This document shows positions 33,107 to 43,693 of a stretch of DNA of 64,000 bases, in pieces (position 1 is the stretch's first letter; each line of letters starts with the position of its first letter). The translations under genes were made by a program, and so were the position numbers. The stretch comes from Diaporthe sp. PMI_573. Its lineage: Eukaryota > Ascomycota > Sordariomycetes > Diaporthales > Diaporthaceae. The stretch covers positions 62,001 through 126,000 of the forward strand of contig JAJTUP010000075.1 of the NCBI GenBank assembly GCA_021399435.1, written 5' to 3'. Below the pieces are notes generated by a model. The model was not told the DNA's origin. It ran no database searches and saw only the letters and a list, made by a program, of their open reading frames with translations.

Positions 33107-35634
33107 TCACGGTGGTGGAGGACTTCCAACAAGCTCACCGATCGAGACTCTTCCCTCTTCATCAATAAACTTATTGACCCCCGTTATGAGGGCATCCTGT
33201 AGTTGCATCATCGTAGGTCGCCTGCCTGGGGTATGCGCCATAATCCAAGTGATTGCCATGCGTAAGCCCCGATCGTAGTGGTCATACGCCTGGTCGAGGA
33301 CATGGCCTCCGTACTGTGACGAGATTAATGAGCAGCTTGCGCAGTAGTAGCTTGGGGTGTGTCTTTCAGCTCGAACCAGCAAACCAAACTGAAGTAATCC
33401 AGATAAATGTACTACTTACGGTGAAGACGTCGAAGTCATTGTCTAGTAAGCCGGAAATCGTCTCTATTGTGCCCGACGGCGGTCTGTCGTACGCGTTTTG
33501 TGTAATAAGACTATTCATGATCTAAACAGAACAGAGTCAATTCAATGAGCCGAAACGCGATATGGGAAAGAAAACTATGAGTCATGGCGTGAGTGGTTTC
33601 TTACAACTCCAATCTGGTATAAGTTTGTCGCCCACCCATACCGGCCAGCTGTATCGTCCTGTGCCATCATGGTCTCCCAGTCCGTAAATAACCCCCATGC
33701 TTGTGTGAATTGTTCCTGCATTACCACTATAGTTAATCAGGTTATATAATAATTAAAATAGTACCGCGCTCTGCAAACAACCTAACTTACAGGTGTATGC
33801 GTTCCTTGGTTTCCCGTGATTCTATTGTATACTGCGGAGGCACTGTATATATGTGTAATTAGTATGACCACTGGTATAAACTGAATGATTTTAGACGACG
33901 GTTATTTACAATTTATACTCTTCGCTATCCTTATATTGGTCTACGATTCCTAGATCTCCAACCTAGGATAAGTCAGCTAGACTGCCTGCAAAAGTCATCA
34001 TAGCCCTTGTGGCATTGTGAATCCTTATAAGCGGGGAGCTAAGAAGCTGGGGCTTCCACTCTGTAAGAGACGTCCTGCTGTAACAAACTTAAAGCGCCCT
34101 TATATCACATCATATGTGCGTTGTGGCTCAGATGCACATTGATTATGGCCCTGTAACGGGGGACCTTTTAGAAAGAGTGCACATACCTTAAAGACGGGCA
34201 CCTGGGTATGTGCAAATACTTCTGCATCGGTATCATAGTCACCGATCATAACTAGAGCGTCCTTGTTAGCCCTTGGCTCCTGGAATGAGCAAATACAGCT
34301 TACTATTGTTGTAATTAATATCCGTATTTACCAAGACATCGTCCCCTGGAGGTATATGTATGCCGTTATCGTCTATAGGGACCAGCTCTTCCCTAAGCTG
34401 CACTATAGCACCTGCTTTGACAGCATCAAGGCTTACAACCCAACGATTTGGGTATGCCATGGCGACACAAGCTCGAAATACTAACGCCGCGTTTAGTGAT
34501 ACAGTAAGTGTAGCTAGCAAGATTTGCTTACGGCAAAGAAGGACTCTCCATAAGTCGCTGCTCCTCAAATGTATCTTGTCCTCACTCATTGAAAGTTTGC
34601 GCAAAAGCTTATCGATGGTTCCATGCTTCCTAGTGCCTCTCAGTTAGCAACGATCAATAATACTCTAACCCATTTCTTAGGAGTTGAAATATTCAACTGA
34701 CATAAACTCCATCAGGTACATTCTTCGATTTGAATCGTCTTCATCGAAATTAGGGATGAACTGCCGCTGTATCATATGTCTTGCACCAACCATCATCTAT
34801 AAAGGGATGGTCCGGATTAGCTTTTAAGCCGCACGTGTGAGTCCAGGTGACGGGCAATATTGTAAACGTTGTGTTTTCTTACTCACGTTCATCCATTTCT
34901 TCTCCTCGACCAAGGCGTCACCATCGTCACTGTCATCCAAGCCCGCGTCTCCCGAACCCTCGCCTCCGGACCCTGCGCCTACGGATCCCGCGTCTCCTGC
35001 CCCCTGGTCTTTGTTTTCGTACTTGGCGACAATCTTCCGCGTTGCTCCATTTGCATCGTCCATCTCAAAGAGAACAGCTGTACCTTGGCTCCCTGCCCCC
35101 AGGATCTTGACAAATCGCAAGCCCAGGGGAACCAACGCCTGAGTCGTCGGATGCGTACCCGCTTGGAGATCTACATTCAGTTTTTGGGCGATATCGGATT
35201 TAACTTCCCGGCTGGGGATGTCGTGATAGGGTGTTCGCCTGATCTCTGCGGGCGCCTGCACCTGGGGCACAGCATGTAGCCTCGGGACAGGTAACGCTGC
35301 GGCTTGTGTCCGGATAAAATCTGGAAAGGCCGCATTTAAAGCATGCCATGCCCCTAAAGTATCGTTGTGAAAGTATTCGTAATAGAGATAACTACGAGTC
35401 ATTTCTTACGTGAGTAAACTGAATTAACGTTGGTTTGGTGGCACCATTGCATACATACCTCTTCTGTAACTCCAACCGAACAGCTCGTGAAAATTGTGCC
35501 TCTTCTGGTCGCCGTGGCCGCGAAGCCCCTCCGGGCAAACCTATCCAAGGCCCGCCAGAATCCGAGGGCACAATTTGGCTGGCATTTGAGGCCGCAGCTA
35601 AGCGGGCTCGTCTGCTTGATCCAGAGTTAGACAT
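33107..35634 (-). CDS. Protein kinase-like protein, 11 exons, 546 aa
   Basis: Splicing can be followed through the whole gene: 35634-35459, 35391-34887, 34796-34702, 34629-34532, 34480-34304, 34251-34187, 33962-33910, 33842-33791, 33715-33605, 33521-33420 and 33313-33107. All phases agree and no internal stop remains. Kinase marks in order: P-loop ILGAGSQGTAVLFEM, Lys in KIVAKYENK, LYLMEFM-type hinge (RRMYLMEFM joined to KHGTIDKLLRKLSM), FRACVAMAYPNRW, catalytic loop VNTDINYNNIMIGD, VGDLG in the place of DFG, then TPEQFTQAW and the C-lobe end (AHTPGRRPTMMQL). Asp and Asn of the loop are kept, but the His is replaced and Lys is Asn. This fits the atypical fungal kinase group that has LDPQN-like loops. 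Substrate unknown. The intact splicing among broken neighbours argues that it is functional. Confidence 0.75.
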
Positions 35635-35856
35635 GGTGTATATTTCTGTCACTATTACTGAAATGTTGACAAACGATTAATGTTAGGGAGAATAGAATTC
35701 AAACCAGTAAATTGGCAATATTTGATCGATACTTAACTATTTACCACGAGAAGGTGACGCCAGATAACTTTGGATGCTCAAAGGCCCCCAGCCTTCCCAG
35801 AAGTAGTTTAGTCTACATCAATACTATTTCTAATCAAAGAGGACAAAGTCATCATA

Positions 35857-36891
35857 TTGGTGTCGAGCCGTAGCCTTTATGCTTTCCGCTCCCAACGGGT
35901 GCTTTATTCAAGAAAGCGGATATTCTGGATAAAGAGGATATTTAGAACAACGGTGTCTAGCAAGAAGTCGTCCGGCGAGACCGACGGCTGGTGGTCGGGC
36001 TCACAAAGCAAGGCAACCGCGAGCATTAGAAACAGAGAGCCACCAAGATCTCAACACCCTAAGATTGTCCATCGTAGGAGGACTTATCAACCTATAGAGC
36101 TTAGTCGTCTTCGTGAGATGATGCTGCCCGCTGATAGTGTGGCGGCTGAACAGGCAGGCTATAACTCAGATAATGCAGAGAGTATTGTAAGCATGGCTTT
36201 ACAAGCGAGCAATATATCTGAGGATACTGTAGACCTCTCAAGTCAACCAGAAGAGAGGCAGGACAGCTCTCTAGCAGCTCAAGATATCTGGGAGCTAAGA
36301 CCAAAGAAATGGGGTCAGTCTGAGATCAGCTTGCGGCAAAAGCTGGATCCCGAGTATAAGGCATCTCTAAACGCTGACTGCTTCCGTGCATATATCATGG
36401 AATACCTTTAAGAACCCAACTCTATCAATCTTGAATATAAGCGACCCGTGGACCCGGAACTCTGCTGTAACGGCCGGGCACACCAAGGGTAGAGCAGGAT
36501 AGCAAAGATCCCGCTGTTTAATATCAACCAGTCTCGCCAAGGCAAAAAGCCACGCGCCAATACTGCAAACAGCTTTGCCCTTGAGTTGCTTTCAACTTGG
36601 TGTACTAAAGAAGCCCAAGATCTAGTCCCTATGTCCGTTCGTCACTTTGTGCTACCAAGCGGAATGTTCATAAAGGAAGAGATTTAGTGGGACATCAGTC
36701 GGTTATATGTTAAAGCCAGAACAGAGAAAGGCCAGCCCGGCAAGGTCACGCTGACTGTAGATAGCCTTGAGCTGCTTACAGACAAGGTTCAAGCTCTACG
36801 GCAGTGGGAGTTTCTGGGTGAGAAGGGGAATAGACTGCTAGGTCTGCTACAAAGCTGGGTCCCAGTAATCCAAGAGAAGACTTTACAGTAA
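35857..36891 (+). pseudogene. 345-codon frame broken by three RIP-type stops, unrecognised
   Basis: One frame runs from 35857 to a terminal TAA at 36889-36891, interrupted by TAA at 36409-36411 and TAG at 36490-36492 and 36685-36687. Between the stops the text is clearly protein-like: QPIELSRLREMMLPADSVAA, IPLFNINQSRQGKKPRANTA, ELLSTWCTKEAQDLVPMSVR, SRLYVKARTEKGQPGKVTLT, EFLGEKGNRLLGLLQSWVPV. No ATG opens the frame before 36117, so the N-terminus may lie in another exon. The stops fit CAA to TAA and CAG or TGG to TAG. I do not recognise the family. Confidence 0.6.
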
Positions 36892-37019
36892 GCAAGGTAG
36901 ACAAGCGACATGCAATAGAGGAACTAGACGGTTCGGCTGCTACAAAACGGCCACCAGCATAGGTAAATAAACAATGCAGCTTGGTCATTTATTTGGTTGG
37001 GTCGATTTTGTAGAGGTGC

Positions 37020-37054
37020 GCAGGCTCCCCACCTTAGTATGGTGGGGAGTCTGC
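37020..37054. repeat. Hairpin repeat, family B, copy 1
   Basis: GCAGGCTCCCCACC, seven-base loop, GGTGGGGAGTCTGC, with one G-T mismatch in the stem. It is followed after 30 bases by a CAG/CAA run (37085-37130) that would encode polyglutamine. Confidence 0.75.
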
Positions 37055-37084
37055 TCTGCCCGCGTGTTGTTTTTTTGAAGTGGC

Positions 37085-37132
37085 AACAGCGGCGACAGCA
37101 GCAGCAACAGCAGCAACAGCAGCAACCACAAC
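37085..37132 (+). repeat. CAG/CAA microsatellite
   Basis: A run of CAG and CAA triplets, read in frame as a glutamine tract and followed by a GTGAGT donor. No flanking gene can be modelled with confidence; it may be a lost upstream exon of the Cys-rich gene that starts at 37205. Confidence 0.6.
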
Positions 37133-37204
37133 ATCACAGTGAGTCTTCATGGCAATTCATTCTCATAAGCAACTCTTGGGGCTTTAAACTAACTGTTTGA
37201 AGTA

Positions 37205-38385
37205 ATGTCTAACAATTCTGGAGTCGTGGGGGGAAATGGTGGTGGAGCGGTTGGTGGCGGCCCTGGTGTGTACCCCCACAACCACAACAGTGTCTCGCCA
37301 AGATGATCGGCAGACTCCCCACCCAGAATGGGTGGGGAGTCTGCCGATTGGCTTGAGAACATATGTCACGTCGATCTCCTTCTCACCATTGCCCTGCTCT
37401 AACCTTATTTATAGTGCTCGCGTGGAACTACGTCAAGGCGCGTGTTCGCGCCATTGCGGCGCGCTACCCTACATTAAGGCCAGACAACTGGCAAGTCAAG
37501 AAGTTGTTAGATTTGCCGGTGGTCAACGAGCTCGTTGATAACCCCCACCGCCGTGCAAACAGTGCATCTTTTGTGCTGGGCGATGCCTCTAACACATCGC
37601 TTGTCAGCAAGAACCTGATCGCAGTCCTTGCCCAGGTTACTGGTTCTGCCGACCCTGCCTGCGACAAGTGTTGCAAGCAGCATGGCCTCTGGCAAGGTTG
37701 TGTGAGGGCTCCAACCGTTGGTAATGTGCCCCTGATAGTAGGAGGTGCTTGTGCAAACTGCGCGTACAATGGTCGAGCTAGCGCGTGCAAGACCACCTCG
37801 CAGCCGGACATTTTATGTTCCGGTACTTCAGTTTGCACAGCCCGCCTAGCCTTCTCTTCATAATCATGGGGCATTCAACGCAGAGAGAAACGAAGAGGAG
37901 GAGGATGACACTGTTGTGGGTGTCAGGACGAACCAATACAGTTCCCGGGCCCTTCCTTCAGTCCTGACCCATTCCCCGCGGATGATGGAGGTTAGCAGCC
38001 TCTGTTAGACGATGGTGGAGGTGAGGAGATGGACATAGATGAAGATGAGGATATCCCGGCCGCTCATCTTGAGAGCTACCGTATGCCGCCGCAGTCATGG
38101 CAGTGGGCTACGCGTGTTGCCAAGCAAGCTGCTCAGCGTGCTGCAAAGCGTGCTGATCTGGCTGCAAGGCGTACTGTAATAAGATCAAGAGGGAAGCTCT
38201 GGCAGCAGATGCGGGACGAGAATGGCAATCTACCTCGTCTACCCGATCCTGCCGAGACTGAGCCAAGTGCTCGGAGCCAACAAAAGGTCCGGGATGTGCC
38301 AATTGAGAGGCCATCCTCGCTCCTTTGCAACGACCGTGCCTTACGCCTCGGTCCGCGCACCTGGTGGGATGAGAAGAAGCTGTGA
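37205..38385 (+). pseudogene. DUF3716-like Cys-rich gene with one in-frame TAG
   Basis: Exons: 37205-37289 (Gly-rich start MSNNSGVVGGNGGGAVGG), 37415-37830 and 37927-38385; phases agree and the first intron has a CTCTAAC branch and TTTATAG acceptor. The central exon carries the Cys module ACDKCCKQHGLWQGCVRAP then GGACANCAYNGRASACK, the layout of the fungal DUF3716 domain, whose function is not known. The last exon has an acidic part (GGGEEMDIDEDEDIPAAHLE) and an Ala/Arg-rich helix (KQAAQRAAKRADLAARRTV). A single TAG at 37993-37995 interrupts FPADDGG*QPLLDDGG, as expected from CAG. A palindromic hairpin (37307-37347) lies inside intron 1. Could be a fresh pseudogene or a sequencing error. Confidence 0.6.
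37307..37347. repeat. Hairpin repeat, family B, copy 2 (inside an intron)
   Basis: TCGGCAGACTCCCCACCC, five-base loop AGAAT, and a perfect 18-base complement. It lies within the first intron of the DUF3716-like gene. Confidence 0.8.
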
Positions 38386-38653
38386 GCTCACCGCTGTCTT
38401 GTTCTTAGTTTAGTTTTAGTTTCTGCTTTTAGTTTTGTCACCTTTCCCTGTACCTACTCGGCTGGGGTTGTCACCGAGGCCCTACCAAGTGGTAGTGGCT
38501 ACCCGGGGAGGAGGTTATTACCGGGGCCCTGTCAAGTGGCGGTGGTCATTGCGATGTCCGGCTTGCCAGGCACGCAAAGACCATCAAGGGATACAACTCA
38601 AAGCCTGCCTTCTCACAGCTATGTTTACATGACTGTGGGATGGGTAGGGGTCT

Positions 38654-38706
38654 TTTTGGACCGCAGACTCCCCACCAAATTAAGGTGGGGAGTCTGCGGT
38701 CCAAAA
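38654..38706. repeat. Hairpin repeat, family B, longest copy
   Basis: A 23-base perfect stem beginning TTTTGGACCGCAGACTCC around a seven-base loop AAATTAA, 53 bases in all. It sits about 270 bases after the DUF3716-like stop codon. Its outer arm contains GGACCGC, the word that also builds the family A palindromes. Confidence 0.85.
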
Positions 38707-38817
38707 TGACGCGGGACACTAGCGTTGGGAAGGACCCGGTCTATGTATTAAGACGGCATTTGCGTGATACCGTAAAAACAAGGAGTAAACAGACAAAGCG
38801 CCTCTCTCTATATTAGC

Positions 38818-38975
38818 AAAAAGAATCAGCTGAATCGGGAATCGAACCCGAGCCTCTCGGCTCCTCGTCATCTGGTCATAGAGAGAGCCTGTGGCTCTCT
38901 CTTTGCAATCATTGAATCGGAAATCGAACCACCACCTTTGCAGCCGGGCGTGCTATCCAATTACACTACTCAGCC
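38818..38975 (-). ncRNA. tRNA-like Pol III unit with two B boxes
   Basis: On the minus strand the unit starts GGCTGAGTAGTGTAATTGGA, which fits an acceptor stem plus a good A box and a foldable D arm, then ...GGCTGCAAAGG. It continues to a B-box-like GGTTCGATTTCC and about 75 bases later to a perfect B box GGTTCGATTCCC with a foldable T arm and a 3' end TTCAGCT that can pair with the 5' end. Between the two B boxes is a perfect 10-base hairpin (38880-38902, AGAGAGAGCC/GGCTCTCTCT). A run of five T closes the unit at 38822-38818. The anticodon stem does not pair well. So this is a tRNA-derived element (duplicated 3' half, SINE-like) or a damaged tRNA rather than a normal tRNA gene. Confidence 0.5.
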
Positions 38976-39084
38976 ATTTATTGTAGATAGAGAGAATACG
39001 TATGGCTATATAGGAAGAATAGAAATTGTTGGGTCAAGCAACGAGCACTATAAGCACCACGAGCACCACGAGTACCACGCCGTC

Positions 39085-39166
39085 GTCACCGGTGAGGTCG
39101 ATATAGTCTCTGGATGGCGGCGCCGCCGCCGCCGTCACCGGTGAGGTTGATATAGTTTCTGAATGG
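39085..39166. repeat. 33-base direct repeat flanking a GCC run
   Basis: GTCACCGGTGAGGTCGATAT and the following 13 bases (39085-39117) recur at 39134-39166 with three transitions, two C to T and one G to A, separated by a (GCC)n stretch. The substitutions are all of the RIP type. Confidence 0.7.
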
Positions 39167-39287
39167 TCGCGCTATCGTGACTTCTAAGGTTATTAGGTTA
39201 AGCGACGTGGTAAAGAGGACCATGAGGACCGAAGCAGCAACGTGGCAGTACTTAATGTCAGTAGGCATGTAGGGGTCATTTTGGACC

Positions 39288-39322
39288 GCAGACTCCCCAC
39301 CTTAATTTGGTGGGGAGTCTGC
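39288..39322. repeat. Hairpin repeat, family B
   Basis: GCAGACTCCCCACC, loop TTAATTT, GGTGGGGAGTCTGC. It is preceded by AGGGGTCATTTTGGACC, closely matching the sequence before the copy at 38654, so the repeated unit is larger than the hairpin. Confidence 0.8.
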
Positions 39323-39400
39323 CAAGACAGGTATCCAAGAAATTAAATAGGTAGGAAAGTAATTCCATTCTATTCATCTGCCATTCTAATCATCTGCCGT

Positions 39401-40636
39401 CAAGTCGTTTATACAAATGCCTCACGCGTCATTATTGTCAACAGTGTATAGATAATCACCATTACCAGCAACACTCGGGAAGTTCATGCTGTCCAATCCT
39501 TCCTCCCCAAGAGCAGGCATCCTTGATGCAACACTGCCTTCTTCTGGCTCTGGAAATGTGTCGTTCCATGCTTCCAAACGCTGAAGGAGTGCTCTTGTCC
39601 TCTTGCCCATATGTCTGGCAAATCAAATCCCTGGCGGCCTGATACTCGCTCTGTAGCACCGTCTAGAAGGGTGTACTCGAAGGAAGGCCCGATAGCTCGG
39701 ATGTGTCGTTATATAGGTGGTTGTACTGTGAAGGTGTTGTTGACTGTTGCCAGCTACACCAGATATGGTGCGAGCCGGGCTACTTTGGTGATCTCCAGAA
39801 TGCAGATCGGCCATATTTCTCAATATATGTGGTCTTGTGTATGGTTAAAGTGGTATCAAAATGATTGCCACAGCCAGGGGACTCTGGAACTAGTAATAAT
39901 TATTGATAGACAACCATGTTGGTGGTAATGTGGATGGATAGAGGTTTGATTCAGTGCTTCTCGTCCCTTCCTTATGACTATGATTGCGTTTTGGTCACAG
40001 ACCTCCGTCGCCCGCATGATGCCACTCCCTTCCCAGCCACACTTACTGTAAATAAGGCTTGGCATCCGCTAACATGGGTGCACGCAGACTCTCCACCCAG
40101 AATGAGTGGGGAGTCTGCGCAAAATCATGCGGGCTCAAGGAGGTTTGTGTCTCAGAGATAACCTTTAAGTACGTTTTATATTGTTTAAAGTGACAGCATT
40201 TTTTTTAAAAATATATAGATGGTTTACGCACAGCCGGCCCTATGTAGCCTGGCTTCGATAATATTGGGGCTTAGATAACTCAATGCCTTACTAGAGTGTT
40301 CGCATATTTCCAATAGTTGCAGGTATGTCGGCTTCTTGTAAAGCCTTGTGTTGGAGCGAAAATGATTATATAGGGATGTTAGTATGTTGTACGTTCTACT
40401 AAGCACCTGCACATAAGTCCTGGTGAGATTTGAGTTGAATAAGGGCAACGGAAGGCCACGGTCATCGTCAAAATGTTTGAGAAAGTCATTTATGAGGTTA
40501 ATTGATCAGGTTTTATTTACCGGCAGTAACAGCAAACTCTATCTGGGAAGATTGACCTCGATGTTTTCTCTCCCAAACGCTGCTTGGCCTTGAGCTACTG
40601 TACATGGTCCTAAAACGAGGAACACAATTACCAACT
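39401..40636. other. Gene-poor stretch with coding-like remnant and another hairpin
   Basis: Around 39650-39422 (minus) two adjacent frames read SEYQAARDLICQTYG and TRALLQRLEAWNDTFPEPEE, perhaps a fragment broken by one base. A family B hairpin lies at 40083-40119 (GCAGACTCTCCACCC/GAGTGGGGAGTCTGC, near-perfect). The rest is AT-rich towards 40200-40500 and shows no gene. Confidence 0.4.
40083..40119. repeat. Hairpin repeat, family B, rightmost copy
   Basis: CGCAGACTCTCCACCC, loop AGAAT, GAGTGGGGAGTCTGCG; one or two mismatches in the stem. The loop AGAAT is the same as in the copy at 37307. Confidence 0.75.
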
Positions 40637-43600
40637 CTAATTAGGCATCAAGACGTTGTAAATGCCCTTTGATACCTCCTTCTTGCCCATCAATGCCCTG
40701 AATTTTGTCTTCTCTAACAGGTTCTCATCCTCGTACATCCTGACAACATTGACCTTCATCTTCTGTCCTGTCCGAAGCGCGCGTCCCACGGCTTGTTCAT
40801 GTTTGGTCAACGTGTGCGGCAGCTCCATGAACCAAACGTTGTTCACACGTTGAAGATTGAAGCCCTCCGCTGCAACCTCCGTCACAGCAATAAGGATCTT
40901 GTTCCGGTCATCTGGGTGACACGTTTGACTCATGTATGTTATCCAGTCTCGTCTCTTCGGGAGCGGTATCGAGGAGGTGAAGAGAATAGGCTCAATCTTT
41001 TGGCACAGCTCCAAATCATTGAGCAGGAAGAAGTATGTCAGCACGGCGCTGATGGGGTGGGTGTGGAAGACGATCGCGTGCCTCTTCCCAGAATTGTCAG
41101 ACTTGTCAAAGTTGCTTGGATCTGTGGCTGGGTCCTTGTCCTCGACCATGTCGTTGATCAGCTCCAATAGTTTCTGCAGCTTGGGACTGTTGGTACTGAG
41201 CTTCTCTGCGTGCTCAGAGAAATTCCAGTTCTCAAACCGTAAAATTGCTTCACGCTGAGGCTCCCCAGATTCAATTTCGCTTTGGACAGTCACGGGAATT
41301 TTCTGACAAGCGTCCGATTTTAGCATGTTGCTGGGAACCTTGTCCTTGTCCTGCAAGACTGTAAGGTACGGGTATGTAGAAGCGCGTGAGAGGTTGAGCC
41401 ATGCTTGTTCGGTATGCTTTTCACTGCCTGCTTGTCCCTCAATCACGTCTTCTTTGGTCGGAGGTTCCTCGAGAAATGGCAGCTTGTTTGCCTCAGCTGC
41501 GGCTTTCCTCTTGGCCCAATTATCCCTTCTTCTCTTCAACTCTTGTTGGATGACCGAGTCGATAGACTTGATGAGGTCATACCTGGCTTGCTTCGTTTCC
41601 GGGTCGTCAGGCAAGACAACCTTGATGTCGACCTGGTCGCATTTCGGCAGTTTGTTGAGCACCCTTCCACGCCACATTTGGTTCTGGCGGAGGGCTCTGG
41701 TAAATGGAGACAGATATGCTCGGATCGTATTAATGTTCTTTTTTACATCGGCCGGAATCATAGAATCGACCGCACAATTACGAACGAGATGCTTGTAAAG
41801 CTTCGCAATATTTTCGTGGTGTCCTAGAATGTTGACCGGATTGCCAGGCTTGACGAGGACGTTTGGACCAAATGATGTCCATTGCTGCTTGAAGTGCTTG
41901 ACTGGCGCTCTCCAAAGGCCTGGGCCATCTTTAACTGCTGTGCCACACATGGCGAAGAGGGTGACGGGATTGTAACTGATGGTTTGGATTTCCTCCAAGG
42001 CTTTGAATGCCATCGTCTCATTACTCTCGGTGCCTCGGTAGTTCTGTGCTTCGTCTAGGAAAAAGACACCGATGGCGGCCCGTGTTTTACTGTTTTTCGT
42101 GTCCCTGTACAGGTTTACCAACTTTGTAGCCATTAGATGGCTGATGAGAAAGACGTCGCTTGCTAAGCCGTTCCTAACGTCAAGGCTTGAACTTTTGATG
42201 ATCCCTCGGGTAGCTTCTATATGCTTGCGGGACTGGGCCGACTTGAGGTTATTGCCGACTGTCTTGTCCGAGAAAAGGTAGTAGAAATTCAGCAGCTGGT
42301 CGTTCTGGTTGAAGTTGGTGTATGCCTTCTCTAACTCCAACGTCTAGGTTGTTTTCAGCCCCGGCGGACCCATTATCAGGGCGGGAGAGTTACTTAGGTA
42401 AAGTTTAGACACCTGTTGGGTCTCTGACTTCTAGACGCAAGGACACTGAACTATGAGACCGTCTTGGGATGGGCAGCGCGTGGTCTTGTCTCTGTTTTGT
42501 TTTGGAAGATGGAGCTTCGGCTCCTTGGTCTTCCACTCTGCTTGGACCTCTGCCCACAGTGACATGATGACAGCCCTGGCGAGGATGTAAAGCAGTGCCA
42601 GCCTTGTCTTGCTAAACCCAACGTCTAGGGAGATTAGAAGGCCATTCACTCTGTTGGTAATTGGGTTTATGAACATCTCGTATGCCGTGTAAAGCTGCCA
42701 TAAATGGATAGGATCTTTCATGCCTTGAATAGTGCATTTGTTTTTGTTGTCGAGGTTTGTGTTGAAGAAGAATAGGGCCTTCTTGAAGATTCTTGGGTCA
42801 AACTTGTACAGCCGCGAGTTAGCGTCGGGCTCGTCTTTCTCGGCCGGTATGAGTCTGGGGTTGTCGGCGCTCGTGGCTTGCTGGATAAGACTGAGAAACT
42901 CCCGCGCGCCAAGAGGCTCCTGCCCTTTGGGTTCCGCTTCCTTGTCGACTGTAAGGTCTATCAACTCAGGAGACTGGGATTTTTGAGGCTCTTCGGGTTG
43001 CTTGACTTCAGCTGCGGGCTCGACTTGAGCTGCAGGCTCGACTTGAGCTGCAGGCTCGACTTGAGCTGCAGGCTCGACTTGAGCTGCGGGCTGAATGTTG
43101 GACAGCTCTGGTGGCTCAGCTTGCACAACAAAGAGGCCACTCCCAAATTGCGCATTGTAGAGGAGTTGAAAAACACCAGTCTAAAGTTTCAGCAGCACGG
43201 TCATAAACTCCATTTCCGTTGATACGGGCATTGCCTCTTTCTTGCCCGACAAGCCTAGCACATGGAAAGTGATTGCTGCGTTCTTTGGTATATGCAGCGC
43301 TCCTTCCACCCATGTCCTGAATTTTTCGTAATTGTATTGAACTGGTCGTGGGCTGCTGGTGGAGACGTCTTGATTGGAAAATGCGTCTAGTGGGGCCTCT
43401 AAAATCTTTCCAGCACTGTCCTGCCCAAAGAGAAGGATGGTGCTGAGGTTGAGTAGCTCGGTGCGAGCTGTTATGGGTTTGACCTGCCGTTTCACAGGCG
43501 CGACGTTTGGTTTCTTTGGTGGAGTGTTTCTACCATCCAGCCCTGCCTCAGTCTCACTTCGCTTTGGTGCCTGAGGGTTTGATGGATGTGTTGGCGGTGG

Positions 43601-43639
43601 CGTTGGTGCAGGGCCTTTTTGAGAGCTTGAGGCTTCCAT
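40637..43639 (-). pseudogene. SNF2-like helicase, 1001-codon frame with three TAG codons
   Basis: From ATG at 43639 to TAA at 40637 there is one frame of exactly 1001 codons, broken only by TAG at 43183-43181, 42433-42431 and about 42346-42344. Helicase motifs: a weak motif I (DVGFSKTRLALLY, second Gly replaced by Ser), motif Ia region ALIMGPPGLKTT ahead of the third TAG, a DEAQ box in FFLDEAQNYRG, motif III-like FAMCGTAV, and strong V/VI text AAEGFNLQRVNNVWF and HEQAVGRALRTGQ. The N-terminal part is Pro/Lys rich and holds a tandem VEPAAQ repeat. SNF2 proteins remodel chromatin or translocate on DNA. TAG stands where Trp or Gln codons are expected, e.g. the conserved Trp after PPGLKTT, so RIP is the simplest cause. 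Confidence 0.75.
43011..43085 (-). repeat. 18-base tandem repeat inside the helicase frame
   Basis: Four to five near-identical 18-base units encode VEPAAQ in series (43011-43085), a recent in-frame expansion in the disordered N-terminal part of the helicase pseudogene. Confidence 0.8.
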
Positions 43640-43693
43640 GTTGGTGAGTACAGCTGCCAAGGTACAAGCCGCTCCTACTTCTGTTTGAATGAC

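Noticed and set aside
35430..35680. Frames on the plus strand opposite the first kinase exons
   Set aside because: The minus strand carries a consistent exon chain; these are mirror frames.
38941..38975. Ordinary tRNA-Cys gene
   Set aside because: The D arm and A box fit and the loop reads CTGCAAA, but the anticodon stem does not pair and the 3' end is displaced by a duplicated arm and hairpin.
39085..39166. CRISPR-like direct repeats
   Set aside because: Only two copies with a GCC-run spacer in a fungal genome; not a CRISPR array.
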